From Betaproteobacteria bacterium (lineage in GTDB: Bacteria > Pseudomonadota > Gammaproteobacteria > Burkholderiales > Thiobacillaceae), in NCBI GenBank assembly GCA_016234655.1, contig JACRAU010000001.1, positions 1 through 63,403 of the forward strand: a stretch of DNA of 63,403 bases, in the 5' to 3' direction. Made by a program: the position numbers and the translations under genes. Below the pieces are notes generated by a model. The model had not been told where the DNA came from. It did not search any database and saw only the letters and a program-made list of their open reading frames with translations. Of this stretch, positions 1 through 8,496 are shown in pieces. Numbering within the stretch: position 1 is the stretch's first letter; every line of letters begins with the position of its first letter.

Positions 1-1851
1 CAAAGACTCGCCCACCTGCTTGAAAATACCGCCGTCGATCGAGATCGCCGCCGTATTCTTCGCCGTGCCGGTACAGGCCGTGGCGCCCGGCGCAGGGACG
101 GGCGCCGCCGCTGCCGTGATCGTCACCGTGGCGGAGGCCGTCTTGGTCACGCCGCCCTCGACATACGAGGCATTGATCACCACCGCCGTATCCACCGTCA
201 CCGTGCTGGCCGTGATCGTGCCGGTGGCATCGATCGTGGCGGCGGCGCCCAGCACCGTTGACCAGATCGGCGTCACCGCCTTGTTCGGGCCGCTGCTGTA
301 GCTGGCGTTCGCCGTACAGGTGCCCGTCTGGCCGGAGGTGATGGTGGTCGGACAAGAGACAGTGATACCGGACAAAGTCGCCGTGGCCGGCGTGGTGGTG
401 GCTGAGGCCGAAGTAGACTGGGCCGAACAATTCCCCGCCGCATCGCAGGCAGACACCGTGTAGCTATAAGCCGTCCCTGCGGTCAGGCCGGTGTCGCTAT
501 GGCTGGTGACGTTGCCGAGGGTGGTCACCAGTACGCCGTCGCGATAGACCTTGTAGGCGGTGACGCCGACGGTATCGGTGGCGGCGGTCCAGGTCAGGTT
601 GACGCTGGTGGCGCCTGAGGCGGTGGCGGTTATGCTGATCGGGGTTGTGGGTGCCGTAATGTCCGGGGTGAAGAGTGCGAAATTTAGCTGGACAGGGGTT
701 TGACGGTATGAAGCTGAGCCATCGCCTAGCTCGCCGTAAAAGTTGTCTCCCCAGGCCCATGTGGTGCCGTCAAGTTTGACGCCGAAGGAGGTACCATAAC
801 CGCTGGAAGTGACATAGTAGAAATTCGCCCCGATCTGTTGCGGGCTGGTGGATCCTGGATATTGCCAGACCCATTGCCCCCAAATCCATAGAGTATTGTC
901 GGTCTTGATGCCCTCTGAATATCGGCCGCCGGCAGCAATCGATTTGTAGTTGCTTGCAACTTGCTTGGGGGTGAGTTGGCGGACAGTCGTGCCATCGCCA
1001 AGCTGACCACGGGTATTATCTCCCCAGGTCCAGATTGTTCCGTCGGATTTCAGTGCAATCGAATGTTCCATGCCGGCTGAGATGGCGGTGAAACCCGTTC
1101 CAATCTGAGTGGGAACGAGTCGATTGGTGGTGGTGCCGTCACCCAATTGGCCGTAGTTATTTTGACCCCAAGCCCACAAGCTGCCATCTGTTTTTAAGGC
1201 AAGGCTATGTGCCAAGCCTGCCGATATGGCGCTAAATCCGCTGCCAATATAGATGGGGCTGTTGTATTGGGTGGTCGTGCCATCGCCGGCCTGTCCAACA
1301 TTGTTTGTACCCCATGCCCATAGGCTTCCGTCCGGTTTGAGGGCGATAAAATGACTACCACCGCCGTCGATCTTACTGAAGCCAGTTCCAATTTGGACGG
1401 GGCTTAGTCGGGTAGTGGTGGTGCCATCGCCGACCGTTCCGTACGCGTTATAACCCCATGCCCACAGGCTGCCGTCAGTCTTGATGGCCGCACTCGTGTT
1501 TAGAGTCGCCCCAATCGCTGCATAACCTGTACCAATCTTCGTGGCCGCCGAAGTGACTGTCGAACCAATTCCTAATTCACCATTTAGATTTTGGCCCCAG
1601 CTCCAAAGTGTGCCGTCTTCCTTAAGCGCCAGGCTATGGCCGGCACCACCGGTGATTCCTGGTGTCACCGTCAATGCGGCTTGCGCGTGGGGTGCGCTTG
1701 TCAGAATGGGAAACAGACTTAGTAGTGCGGCAACAAATGCATAGCCGCTGATGTTTGCCTTAAGCGCCTTTTCAATGCTTGTGGATCGTGGCTGAGGCTG
1801 CCATGGCACCCCTAAGGCGCCGAGTAACCCGCGTTTTGTAGAAGTTCTCAT
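1..1851 (-). CDS. Secreted RCC1-repeat protein with fibronectin III domain (C-terminus cut by window edge)
   Basis: The minus-strand frame is open from the ATG at 1851 to base 1, exactly 617 codons, and continues off the window. A GGAG ribosome site lies 6 nt before the ATG. After a longish basic N-terminus comes a hydrophobic stretch ending in AHAQAA, taken as a signal peptide. About seven RCC1 (regulator of chromosome condensation) units follow, each with a core like DGSLWAWG..YGQLGDGT, expected to form a beta-propeller. Then comes a fibronectin type III domain (TAPTTP...VTAYKVYRDG) and an Ig-like, Thr/Ala-rich segment. The role is unknown; an extracellular or surface-attached binding protein is likely. 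The missing C-terminus could hold a sorting signal. Confidence 0.85.
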   Translation of the reverse strand, partial: MRTSTKRGLLGALGVPWQPQPRSTSIEKALKANISGYAFVAALLSLFPILTSAPHAQAALTVTPGITGGAGHSLALKEDGTLWSWGQNLNGELGIGSTVTSAATKIGTGYAAIGATLNTSAAIKTDGSLWAWGYNAYGTVGDGTTTTRLSPVQIGTGFSKIDGGGSHFIALKPDGSLWAWGTNNVGQAGDGTTTQYNSPIYIGSGFSAISAGLAHSLALKTDGSLWAWGQNNYGQLGDGTTTNRLVPTQIGTGFTAISAGMEHSIALKSDGTIWTWGDNTRGQLGDGTTVRQLTPKQVASNYKSIAAGGRYSEGIKTDNTLWIWGQWVWQYPGSTSPQQIGANFYYVTSSGYGTSFGVKLDGTTWAWGDNFYGELGDGSASYRQTPVQLNFALFTPDITAPTTPISITATASGATSVNLTWTAATDTVGVTAYKVYRDGVLVTTLGNVTSHSDTGLTAGTAYSYTVSACDAAGNCSAQSTSASATTTPATATLSGITVSCPTTITSGQTGTCTANASYSSGPNKAVTPIWSTVLGAAATIDATGTITASTVTVDTAVVINASYVEGGVTKTASATVTITAAAAPVPAPGATACTGTAKNTAAISIDGGIFKQVGESL

Positions 1852-2187
1852 GTCTAACTCCAATCGTTGAGGTTGGTGTCAATGGACAACAAAACCGCAG
1901 TGCAAGGATTGGAGACGAAAAGGCGAGCGCGTGCCGGCGCCGAGGCGCCACGCAAAAGAAATAGCGATTGATTTGGAACCCACCCACCTTGGTATTCCAC
2001 TCCCTGAGCGATTTTGTTGTTATTCGCGCGGCCCGGCGATTCCGGGTGGAATCGTGAATCGCGCCGGGCTAGTGTATGCCGGTGGGATGGTGCCTGTCAG
2101 CGAAAATTCGACAGCTTTATCTACAATTTGGCAGGGCCGTCCAAGGTAAATAGTTTGCTATCAACAAGCGCCTGATTTTGCGCGACA
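1852..2187. other. Divergent intergenic region
   Basis: This 336-bp stretch separates the divergent RCC1-repeat gene and the DUF2802 gene and must hold both promoters. I see no convincing open reading frame. The only clear structure is the inverted repeat at 2032-2068, listed separately. Confidence 0.5.
2032..2068. repeat. Nested inverted repeat
   Basis: CGATTCC (2037-2043) and GGAATCG (2048-2054) form a perfect 7-bp stem around the loop GGGT. CCCGG (2032-2036) and CCGGG (2064-2068) can form an outer stem. There is no T tract, so it is not an obvious terminator. It may be an operator or a dispersed palindrome. Confidence 0.45.
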
Positions 2188-2622
2188 ATGGGCCATCTGT
2201 TTGAACGCTGGCCCATTGTGAACCTGCCCGATCTACCGACTTTCTCGATCAATCTCGAAGAGCTGCTGGTCGCCGCCGTGCTCGGGACGGCGATCTATCT
2301 GCTTGAGTGGCTGCTGTTTTCAAAGTACCGGCGCAGGCCGGTCGGCACGCTGGTGGTCAAGCAGGAACCCGCCTTCGACCGCGATATGGCGGCCTTGCGC
2401 GGCGAGGTGGCCCGGCTGCATGCGCGCATCGAGCTGTTGGAGCAGCAACTGGCCGACAAGACCGAAGAGGCCGAGACCAAGGAGACCGCCGCCTTGTCGC
2501 CTTACGCCAAGGCCACTCAGTTGGCGCGCCAGGGCGTCTCGGTCGGCGATCTGTCCGAGCATTGCGGCATCTCGCGCGGCGAGGCCGAGTTGATCGTCGC
2601 CTTGAATAGCCCGTCGCGATGA
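2188..2622 (+). CDS. DUF2802 family membrane-anchored protein
   Basis: This 144-residue protein has one N-terminal transmembrane helix (about residues 26-44), a basic stretch, a coiled-coil (about 58-90) and a C-terminal helix-turn-helix-like segment (SPYAKATQLARQGVSV...) that is the DUF2802 signature. Its stop overlaps the start of the FliK-like gene by ATGA, so the two are translationally coupled. DUF2802 genes are often found with flagellar or chemotaxis genes in gammaproteobacteria (family knowledge). Here only FliK-like and FhlB partners are nearby. The molecular function is unknown. Confidence 0.75.
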   Translation: MGHLFERWPIVNLPDLPTFSINLEELLVAAVLGTAIYLLEWLLFSKYRRRPVGTLVVKQEPAFDRDMAALRGEVARLHARIELLEQQLADKTEEAETKETAALSPYAKATQLARQGVSVGDLSEHCGISRGEAELIVALNSPSR

Positions 2623-4067
2623 ACATCAACCTGTTGCCGACCGCCGTCCTCCAGTGGTTGAAAAACCAGGGCGCGGCGCTGCTACAGCCGGGCAAGCCCC
2701 TGCCGCCGCCCAACTTCGAATCCGGCAAGACCTATCAGGCCCAGGTCTTGGCGGCGATACCGAACGGCCGCTATATCGTGCAGGTCGACGATCAGGTGCT
2801 CGATATGTCCTTGCCGCGCACGACTCGGCAGGGCGATCAGCTCGACCTCACGTATTTGAAGGCGCAGCCACGCGCGACCTTTCTGTTGACGCCCTCGGGC
2901 GCGGAGCGGCAGGGCACGGGCGGCGCGGCGCCGCAAGCGGTGCGGGTGAGCGAGACGGCCGGCAAGGTCGCCGCCCTGGCCGCTTGGGTCGTCAAGCAGT
3001 CGGCGCTGCCCACCGCCGGGCCGCAGCAAAACGCGGTTTCGGCCGCCCCGGCGGCCGGCCCCGCCGCGAATGGCTCGCCCGCTGCCGCCGTCCGGCCGAA
3101 CGTGCCTTTGCCGCCGGCAGCGGCACAGCCGGTCTCCCAGCCGGCCGTGGCGGCGCAGGCCAATACGACGGCACAGGCCGCGCCGTCTGCCAGCACGGCA
3201 GCGCAGGCGGCGCCGACCCCGCAAGCAGTGGCGAAACCGCAAGTGCCGCTGGCGGCCACGCCCGCCGGCGGCAATGTGGCGACGCCAGGCAACCAAGCGG
3301 CCGGGCAGAACCCAGGCCCGGCCAATGTCGCGCCCAACCCGGGCCGGCTCTTGCCCGAGGCCTTGTCGACGATGCCCGGTGCCAATACGCCCTTGCCGCC
3401 GGCAAGCGTGCCGACGGCGGCCGCGGGCAACCCGCTATTGGTGGGCGCTCGTCCGCTCGCGCCGGCGCTGCTTGAGCAAACGCCCGAGCAGCCGCAGGCC
3501 TGGCTCATGCCGCTACGGCAAGCGGTGAAGGAGAGCGGCATGTTCTACGAGGCGAACCTGCAACGCTGGGCCAGCGGCCGGCAGGGCTTGGCCGAGGTGC
3601 AGCGCCAGCCGCAGGCCGGCCTTAGCCACGAAGTGGCGGCGGCACGGGGCGCGCAGGTCAACGAACTGGGCGGCATGCACGAGGATGTGGCGCGTTTGGC
3701 CGGCCGGCAATTGCAGATGCTGGAAGGCCAGCCCTTCGTCTGGCAAGGCCAGGCCTGGCCGGGGCAATGGCTGGAATGGCAGGTCGAGGAGCGCAAGGGC
3801 AACGGCAACGGCCGGGGCGAGTCGGACGAAGAGGCGCCGTGGCGCACGCAATTGCGCCTGCATCTGCCGCGCCTGGGCGGCCTGCTCGCCGAGATCGACC
3901 TGGCCCCGCACGGGGTCAAGCTCAAGCTCGCGGCCGAGAGCGCGGAGGCCTTGAGCGAATTGCGCGGCGCCCTGCCGCAGTTGACCGGGCGCCTGGATGC
4001 CGCCGGACTCGCGGTATTGGGCGTGGCATTGGAGGCGACGGAGGCGCCGAATGGCCGAGGCCAATAA
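2619..4067 (+). CDS. FliK-like flagellar hook-length control family protein
   Basis: The 482-residue protein has a long Ala/Pro/Gln-rich low-complexity centre (about residues 120-300) between a small N-terminal domain and a C-terminal Flg_hook-type domain (about 365-470, with RLHLPRLGGLLAEIDL and similar blocks). This is the architecture of FliK, the ruler that tells FlhB to switch substrate. It overlaps DUF2802 by 4 bp and FhlB by 17 bp. No flagellar rod, hook or motor genes are in the window, so it may be an orphan paralogue rather than the main FliK. Confidence 0.7.
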   Translation: MNINLLPTAVLQWLKNQGAALLQPGKPLPPPNFESGKTYQAQVLAAIPNGRYIVQVDDQVLDMSLPRTTRQGDQLDLTYLKAQPRATFLLTPSGAERQGTGGAAPQAVRVSETAGKVAALAAWVVKQSALPTAGPQQNAVSAAPAAGPAANGSPAAAVRPNVPLPPAAAQPVSQPAVAAQANTTAQAAPSASTAAQAAPTPQAVAKPQVPLAATPAGGNVATPGNQAAGQNPGPANVAPNPGRLLPEALSTMPGANTPLPPASVPTAAAGNPLLVGARPLAPALLEQTPEQPQAWLMPLRQAVKESGMFYEANLQRWASGRQGLAEVQRQPQAGLSHEVAAARGAQVNELGGMHEDVARLAGRQLQMLEGQPFVWQGQAWPGQWLEWQVEERKGNGNGRGESDEEAPWRTQLRLHLPRLGGLLAEIDLAPHGVKLKLAAESAEALSELRGALPQLTGRLDAAGLAVLGVALEATEAPNGRGQ

Positions 4068-4347
4068 ACCCTTGCAAGCCGTCGCTCTGACCTACGAGAT
4101 GGAAGACGGCGCGCCGCGCGTGGTCGCCAAGGGCCGGGGCTTGATGGCCGAGGAGATCATCCGCCGGGCGAAGGAGGCGGGGGTCTATGTCCACGAGTCG
4201 CCGGAGCTGGTCAGCCTGTTGATGCAGGTCGACCTGGACGAGCGCATCCCGCCGGCCTTGTATGTGGCGGTGGCAGAATTGCTGGCGTGGCTGTATCGCT
4301 TGGAGCAGGGGCTGCTGGAGCCGTCAGAGCTTAAGAGCGCCCAATAG
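4051..4347 (+). CDS. FhlB: FlhB C-terminal-domain-like export switch protein
   Basis: The 98-residue protein matches the cytoplasmic C-terminal domain of FlhB/YscU export switch proteins, including the LTYEMEDGAPRVVAKG block and the MQVDLDERIPPALYVAVAE segment. The autocleaving NPTH motif of full FlhB is absent, as usual for stand-alone FhlB. The ATG at 4051 lies inside the end of the FliK-like gene, implying coupled translation. Its 3' end overlaps the convergent glnD gene by 24 bp. FhlB proteins can partly replace the FlhB C-domain (family knowledge); whether that happens here is unknown. Confidence 0.8.
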   Translation: MAEANKPLQAVALTYEMEDGAPRVVAKGRGLMAEEIIRRAKEAGVYVHESPELVSLLMQVDLDERIPPALYVAVAELLAWLYRLEQGLLEPSELKSAQ

Positions 4348-6888
4348 CGCTTGTTCCAGCGCGAGGCGCGCGCCGGCCTGCGCCAAGCCTTCGCCGTTCA
4401 CGACGAACACGTCTTCCGCCCGCCCGCCCAGGGTGTTGATCTTGGCCGAGCTCACATCCACCTTGGCCTGGGCCAGGATGCGCGCGACATCGTAGAGCAG
4501 GCCCGGCCGGTCGCCGGCGGTGAACGACAGCACATAGCCGGCGTAGTTATCGCTCGGCGCCAACACGATCTCCGGTTCGATCGGGAAGGACTTGAGCTGG
4601 CGCGACAAGCGAACGCCGCCCAGAGCATCGAGCGGCCGTTTCGCCTTCAACGCCGCCGCCAGTTCATATTCGATGTAGCTCAGCAGGTCGCGGTAGGGGA
4701 TGGCGCGGTTGGCCTCGTCCATGACCAGGAAGCTGTCCAGCGCGTGGCCGTCGCGCGTGGTGTGGATGCGCGCCTCGAGCACGGTGTACTGCATCGCCGC
4801 GAAGAAGCCGCAGATGCGGGCGAACAGGCCGGCCTCGTCCGGCGCATAGACCATCACCTCGGCGCCTTCGCCGATCGGGGCCAGGCGGGCGCGCACGACG
4901 GTGTCTTCGCGTTTGAGCAGCGGCAGCAGGCGCCGGGTCTGCCAGGCGATTTCTTGCGCCTCGTGGCGCAGGAAGTAGACGTCGTCGAGCTTGCTCCACA
5001 ACGCCTGTTCCACCCCGGCTTCGTAGCCATAGAGTTGCAAGGCCGCGCGCGCCTGCTGCTTGCGCGTCTCGATGTCGTCCCGCACCGGCGCGCCGCCTTC
5101 CAGCGCGCGACGGCTGGACAGGTACAGCTCGCGCAGCAGCTTGTCCTTCCAGGCGTTCCATATCTGCGGGTTGGTCGCGCGGATGTCGGCCATGGTCAAT
5201 AGATACAAGGCGGTGAGCCGCTCCGCCGTGCCGCAGCGGCGGGCGAAGGCGGTGATCACCGCCGGGTCGCTCAAATCTTCTTTCTGGGCGGTGCGCGACA
5301 GGGTCAAGTGTTCCTGCACCAGCCAGGCGACGAGTTCGGCCTCTTGCTTCGCCAGGCCGTGGTCGAGGCAGAAGCGGCGGGCGACCGCGCGGCCCAGGGT
5401 CGAGTGGTCGCCGCCGCGCCCCTTGGCGATGTCGTGAAACAGCGCGGCGAAATAGAGCAGGTCGGGCCGCGTGAATTCGCGCAGCAAGCGGTGCGCGAGC
5501 GGGAATTCGTGCGCCAGTTCGGGCACGGCCAGGCGGCGCAGATTGCGCAGCACCATCAGGGTGTGTTCGTCGACCGGATAGATGTGCACCAGGTCGTGCT
5601 GCAATTGGCCGGTGATGCGGCCGAACGCCGGCAGGTAGCGGCCCAAGAGCCCGAGCCGGTGCAGCAGGCGCACGGCCAGGGTGACGCCGCGCGGCTCGCG
5701 GAAGATGGCGAGGAAGGCGGCGCGATTGGCCGGATCGCGGCGGAAGGCGGCATCGATGTCGCGGCTCGCTCGCCACAGCGCGCGGTAGGCATTGGGCGCC
5801 AGGCCTTTCAGTTCCGGCTGGCGTTGCAGGGTCAGGATGGTTTGGAAGATTGCGTGCGGCTCGCGCGCGTAGAGGTCTTCGTCGGCCAGGTCGAGCAGGT
5901 TGTCGCGGCGCAGGAAACCCGGCGCGCCTTCGATCGGGCTGGCCTTGGCCAGGACATACAAGCGTTGGCGCAGGATGCCGAGCAATAGCTCATTGGCGAA
6001 GCCGATCTCGCGCGCGGCCTGGTAGTAGCGCTGCATCAACAGCTCGGCGGCGCGGCGCGGGCCTTTGCCGGCCAGGCCGAACTGCTGGGCCAGCGATTCC
6101 TGGAACTCGAACAGCAGGCGATCCTCGCGCCGCTTGGCGGCAAGGTGCAGCCGGATGCGTAGCTCGCCGATCAGGCGCGCAGCGGCGTTCAAGCGGCGCG
6201 CCTCGCCGGCCGTCAACAGTCCGGTCTGGGCCAGCGCGGTGATCTGCGAGGGCAGGCCCATGGCCTGGGCCACCCACTGCACGGTTTGCAGGTCGCGCAG
6301 GCCGCCGGGGCTTTCCTTCAGATTGGGTTCCAGTCGCATCGCGCGGTCGGCGAAGCGGCCGTGGCGATTGCTCTGTTCGAGCAGCTTGGCCTCGAAGAAG
6401 GCCAGCGGATCGAGTTGGGCCTGAAAGGCCTGCCGGAATCGGCCGAACAGGCGTTTATCGCCGGCCAGGAAGCGCGCCTCCAAGAGGTTGGTCTGGACGG
6501 TGATGTCCTTGCCGCTCTCTTCCAGGCACTCCGACAGGCGCCGCACGCTGTGGCCGATCGGCAGGCCGACATCCCAAAACAGCGCGATCAGCGGTTCGAA
6601 CCGGCCATGCGCGGCCTCGGTCAGGTCGTCGCCGGTCAGGATCAGCACGTCGACATCGGATTGCGGATACATCTCGCTGCGGCCGTAGCCGCCGACCGCG
6701 ACCAGGGCGGCAGTGGCCGGCAGCTCGTGGCTTCGCCAGATGTCTTGCAACAGCCGGTCTATGGTTTGGCTGTGCTTGGCCAGGTAGGCGCCGGGGCGCG
6801 GGTTGGCGAGGAAACGCTGTCCGAGCGTATCGCGCGCGGCGTGCAACTGCGCACGCCAGCGCGCGATACGCTCGGGGCCGGCAGTCAT
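4324..6888 (-). CDS. glnD: [Protein-PII] uridylyltransferase / uridylyl-removing enzyme
   Basis: This is the bifunctional nitrogen sensor that adds UMP to PII proteins when glutamine is low and removes it when glutamine is high. The 854-residue protein has a nucleotidyltransferase domain (GGYGRSE at 66-72 and the DVD acidic pair at 78-80), a GlnD linker, an HD hydrolase domain (FHDIAKGRGGDH) and two C-terminal ACT domains for glutamine sensing. Length matches the family. Its ATG overlaps the stop of map by 4 bp, so map and glnD are co-transcribed. Confidence 0.96.
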   Translation of the reverse strand: MTAGPERIARWRAQLHAARDTLGQRFLANPRPGAYLAKHSQTIDRLLQDIWRSHELPATAALVAVGGYGRSEMYPQSDVDVLILTGDDLTEAAHGRFEPLIALFWDVGLPIGHSVRRLSECLEESGKDITVQTNLLEARFLAGDKRLFGRFRQAFQAQLDPLAFFEAKLLEQSNRHGRFADRAMRLEPNLKESPGGLRDLQTVQWVAQAMGLPSQITALAQTGLLTAGEARRLNAAARLIGELRIRLHLAAKRREDRLLFEFQESLAQQFGLAGKGPRRAAELLMQRYYQAAREIGFANELLLGILRQRLYVLAKASPIEGAPGFLRRDNLLDLADEDLYAREPHAIFQTILTLQRQPELKGLAPNAYRALWRASRDIDAAFRRDPANRAAFLAIFREPRGVTLAVRLLHRLGLLGRYLPAFGRITGQLQHDLVHIYPVDEHTLMVLRNLRRLAVPELAHEFPLAHRLLREFTRPDLLYFAALFHDIAKGRGGDHSTLGRAVARRFCLDHGLAKQEAELVAWLVQEHLTLSRTAQKEDLSDPAVITAFARRCGTAERLTALYLLTMADIRATNPQIWNAWKDKLLRELYLSSRRALEGGAPVRDDIETRKQQARAALQLYGYEAGVEQALWSKLDDVYFLRHEAQEIAWQTRRLLPLLKREDTVVRARLAPIGEGAEVMVYAPDEAGLFARICGFFAAMQYTVLEARIHTTRDGHALDSFLVMDEANRAIPYRDLLSYIEYELAAALKAKRPLDALGGVRLSRQLKSFPIEPEIVLAPSDNYAGYVLSFTAGDRPGLLYDVARILAQAKVDVSSAKINTLGGRAEDVFVVNGEGLAQAGARLALEQALLGALKL

Positions 6889-7688
6889 GCCCGGACGAAG
6901 GCGGGCGGCGGCGGGCTGCCGGCCGAGACGGTGAGTACCTCATAGCCGGTGTCGGTGACCAGCACGGTGTGTTCCCACTGCGCCGACAGGCTGTGGTCCT
7001 TGGTCACCACGGTCCAGCCGTCGCCCAGCATGCGGATATCGCGCCGGCCGGCGTTGATCATCGGCTCGATGGTGAAGATCATGCCGGCCTGCAATACGAC
7101 GCCGCTGCCCGCCTTGCCGTAATGCAGCACTTGCGGCTCTTCGTGGAACTGGCTGCCGATGCCGTGGCCGCAAAATTCGCGCACCACGGAGAAGCCGTTG
7201 GCCTCGGCATGCTGTTGGATGGCATGGCCGATGTCGCCCAGGTAGGCACCGGGCCTGACCTGGGCGATGCCCTTCCACATGCAGTCGTAGGTACCGTCGA
7301 TCAGCCGTTTGGCCAGGATGCTGGGCGCGCCGACCGTGAACATGCGCGAGGTGTCGCCGTGCCAGCCGTCCTTGATCGTCGTGATGTCGAGGTTGACGAT
7401 ATCGCCGGCGCGCAGCTTCTTGCTGCCGGGTACGCCGTGGCAGACCTGATGGTTGACCGAGGCGCAGATCGACTTCGGGTAGGGCTGGTGCCCTGGCGGC
7501 GCATAGTTGAGCGGGGCCGGCACGCAGCCTTGCACGTCGACCATATAGTCGTGGCAGAGCTTGTCCAGTTCATCCGTGGTGACGCCGGGCTGCACGAAGG
7601 GGGTGATGTAGTCGAGCACCTCGGAGGCCAGGCGGCCGGCGATGCGCATTTTTTCGATTTCTTCGGCGGATTTGATGGTGATGGGCAT
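6885..7688 (-). CDS. map: Methionine aminopeptidase, type I
   Basis: It removes the N-terminal Met from nascent proteins. The 267-residue protein carries all five metal ligands: D101, D112, H175, E208 and E239, with H83 as the substrate-side histidine. The short N-terminus marks type Ia. It is first in a map-glnD operon (4-bp overlap). In many bacteria map sits beside rpsB instead. Confidence 0.96.
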   Translation of the reverse strand: MPITIKSAEEIEKMRIAGRLASEVLDYITPFVQPGVTTDELDKLCHDYMVDVQGCVPAPLNYAPPGHQPYPKSICASVNHQVCHGVPGSKKLRAGDIVNLDITTIKDGWHGDTSRMFTVGAPSILAKRLIDGTYDCMWKGIAQVRPGAYLGDIGHAIQQHAEANGFSVVREFCGHGIGSQFHEEPQVLHYGKAGSGVVLQAGMIFTIEPMINAGRRDIRMLGDGWTVVTKDHSLSAQWEHTVLVTDTGYEVLTVSAGSPPPPAFVRA

Positions 7689-7767
7689 GACTTGGACAGC
7701 GTCCAGAAAAGACGGCCAGGATATTGACCGCGCCGGTAAATGTAAAGGCAGGGGCGGGTAGCCTGAC

Positions 7768-7773
7768 TATAAT
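7768..7773 (+). promoter_or_regulatory. Candidate -10 box for the SprA-related gene
   Basis: A perfect TATAAT lies 27 bp before the ATG at 7801, in the short divergent gap between map and the SprA-related gene. No good -35 lies 16-18 bp upstream, so this is a weak call. Confidence 0.35.
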
Positions 7774-7800
7774 TGCCTTGGCGGCAACGAGGTCGAACGC

Positions 7801-8364
7801 ATGCGAATAGGGGCGGTCGGTACGGGTTCGGTGGATTATTTCTCGGTTGCGCTCAGGCGGGCCGGGCAGGACAACTCCGCCCAGGCCGACCAGCAGCGCG
7901 AGGCGCAACGCCTCAAGCAGGTCGACCAGAAGGTGCGGGCGCATGAACGGGCGCATTTGAGCGCGGCGGCCGGTCTGGCGACCGGCGGCGCCAGTTTCCA
8001 GTATGTGCGTGGGCCGGACGGCCGGCAGTATGCGGTCGGCGGCGAGGTGCAGATCGATGTTTCGGCGGCCTCGACGCCCGAGCAGACCATCGCCAAGGCG
8101 CAAAGGATACGGGCTGCGGCCCTGGCCCCGGCCGATCCGTCCTCGCAAGACCGGGCCGTCGCGGCGGCGGCCGGGCAACTGGAATCGCAGGCACGCGCCG
8201 AGCTGAATCGACAGAAACGGCAAGAATCCGGGGCGGCGGACCCTCTTCAACAAGCCGGCCAGACGGCCCGGCAGGCAGCGGACCGGTATAGCCAGAAGGC
8301 CATCGCGGCCTATACGCATGGTGCTACTTCCGCTTCGCCGGCGACGACGGATATTTACGCTTGA
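7801..8364 (+). CDS. SprA-related / CJM1_0395-type putative metalloprotease
   Basis: The 187-residue soluble protein has a central VRAHERAHLSAAAG segment. HExxH-like HERAH is the hallmark of the SprA-related family, annotated elsewhere as a putative metalloprotease. A conserved GPDGRQYAVGGEVQID block follows. Hydrolase activity is only inferred from the motif. It stands alone, transcribed divergently from map. Confidence 0.75.
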   Translation: MRIGAVGTGSVDYFSVALRRAGQDNSAQADQQREAQRLKQVDQKVRAHERAHLSAAAGLATGGASFQYVRGPDGRQYAVGGEVQIDVSAASTPEQTIAKAQRIRAAALAPADPSSQDRAVAAAAGQLESQARAELNRQKRQESGAADPLQQAGQTARQAADRYSQKAIAAYTHGATSASPATTDIYA

Positions 8365-8436
8365 GGCGACAGGTGGCCGTGCCAGCGAAGATCGTGCCGC
8401 TTACAGCGGATAAGTTTATAAGTAGAAAAAGCAGCT

Positions 8437-8471
8437 GATACGAATAGCCTATTCGGCTAGGCTAGCGTATC
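8437..8471. repeat. Strong hairpin in the leader of the MASE3-GGDEF-EAL gene
   Basis: GATACG (8437-8442), two A, TAGCCTA (8445-8451), loop TTCGGC, TAGGCTA (8458-8464), G, CGTATC (8466-8471). That is 13 paired bases with a small internal asymmetry, ending 25 nt before the ATG at 8497. No T tract follows on either strand, so a plain terminator is unlikely. A 5'-UTR control element or operator is possible. Confidence 0.6.
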
Positions 8472-8496
8472 GCACAACAGGGATGGCCATGCGGGT

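Noticed and set aside
2654..3541. Several long frames on both strands over the FliK-like gene
   Set aside because: Produced by its GC-rich low-complexity centre.
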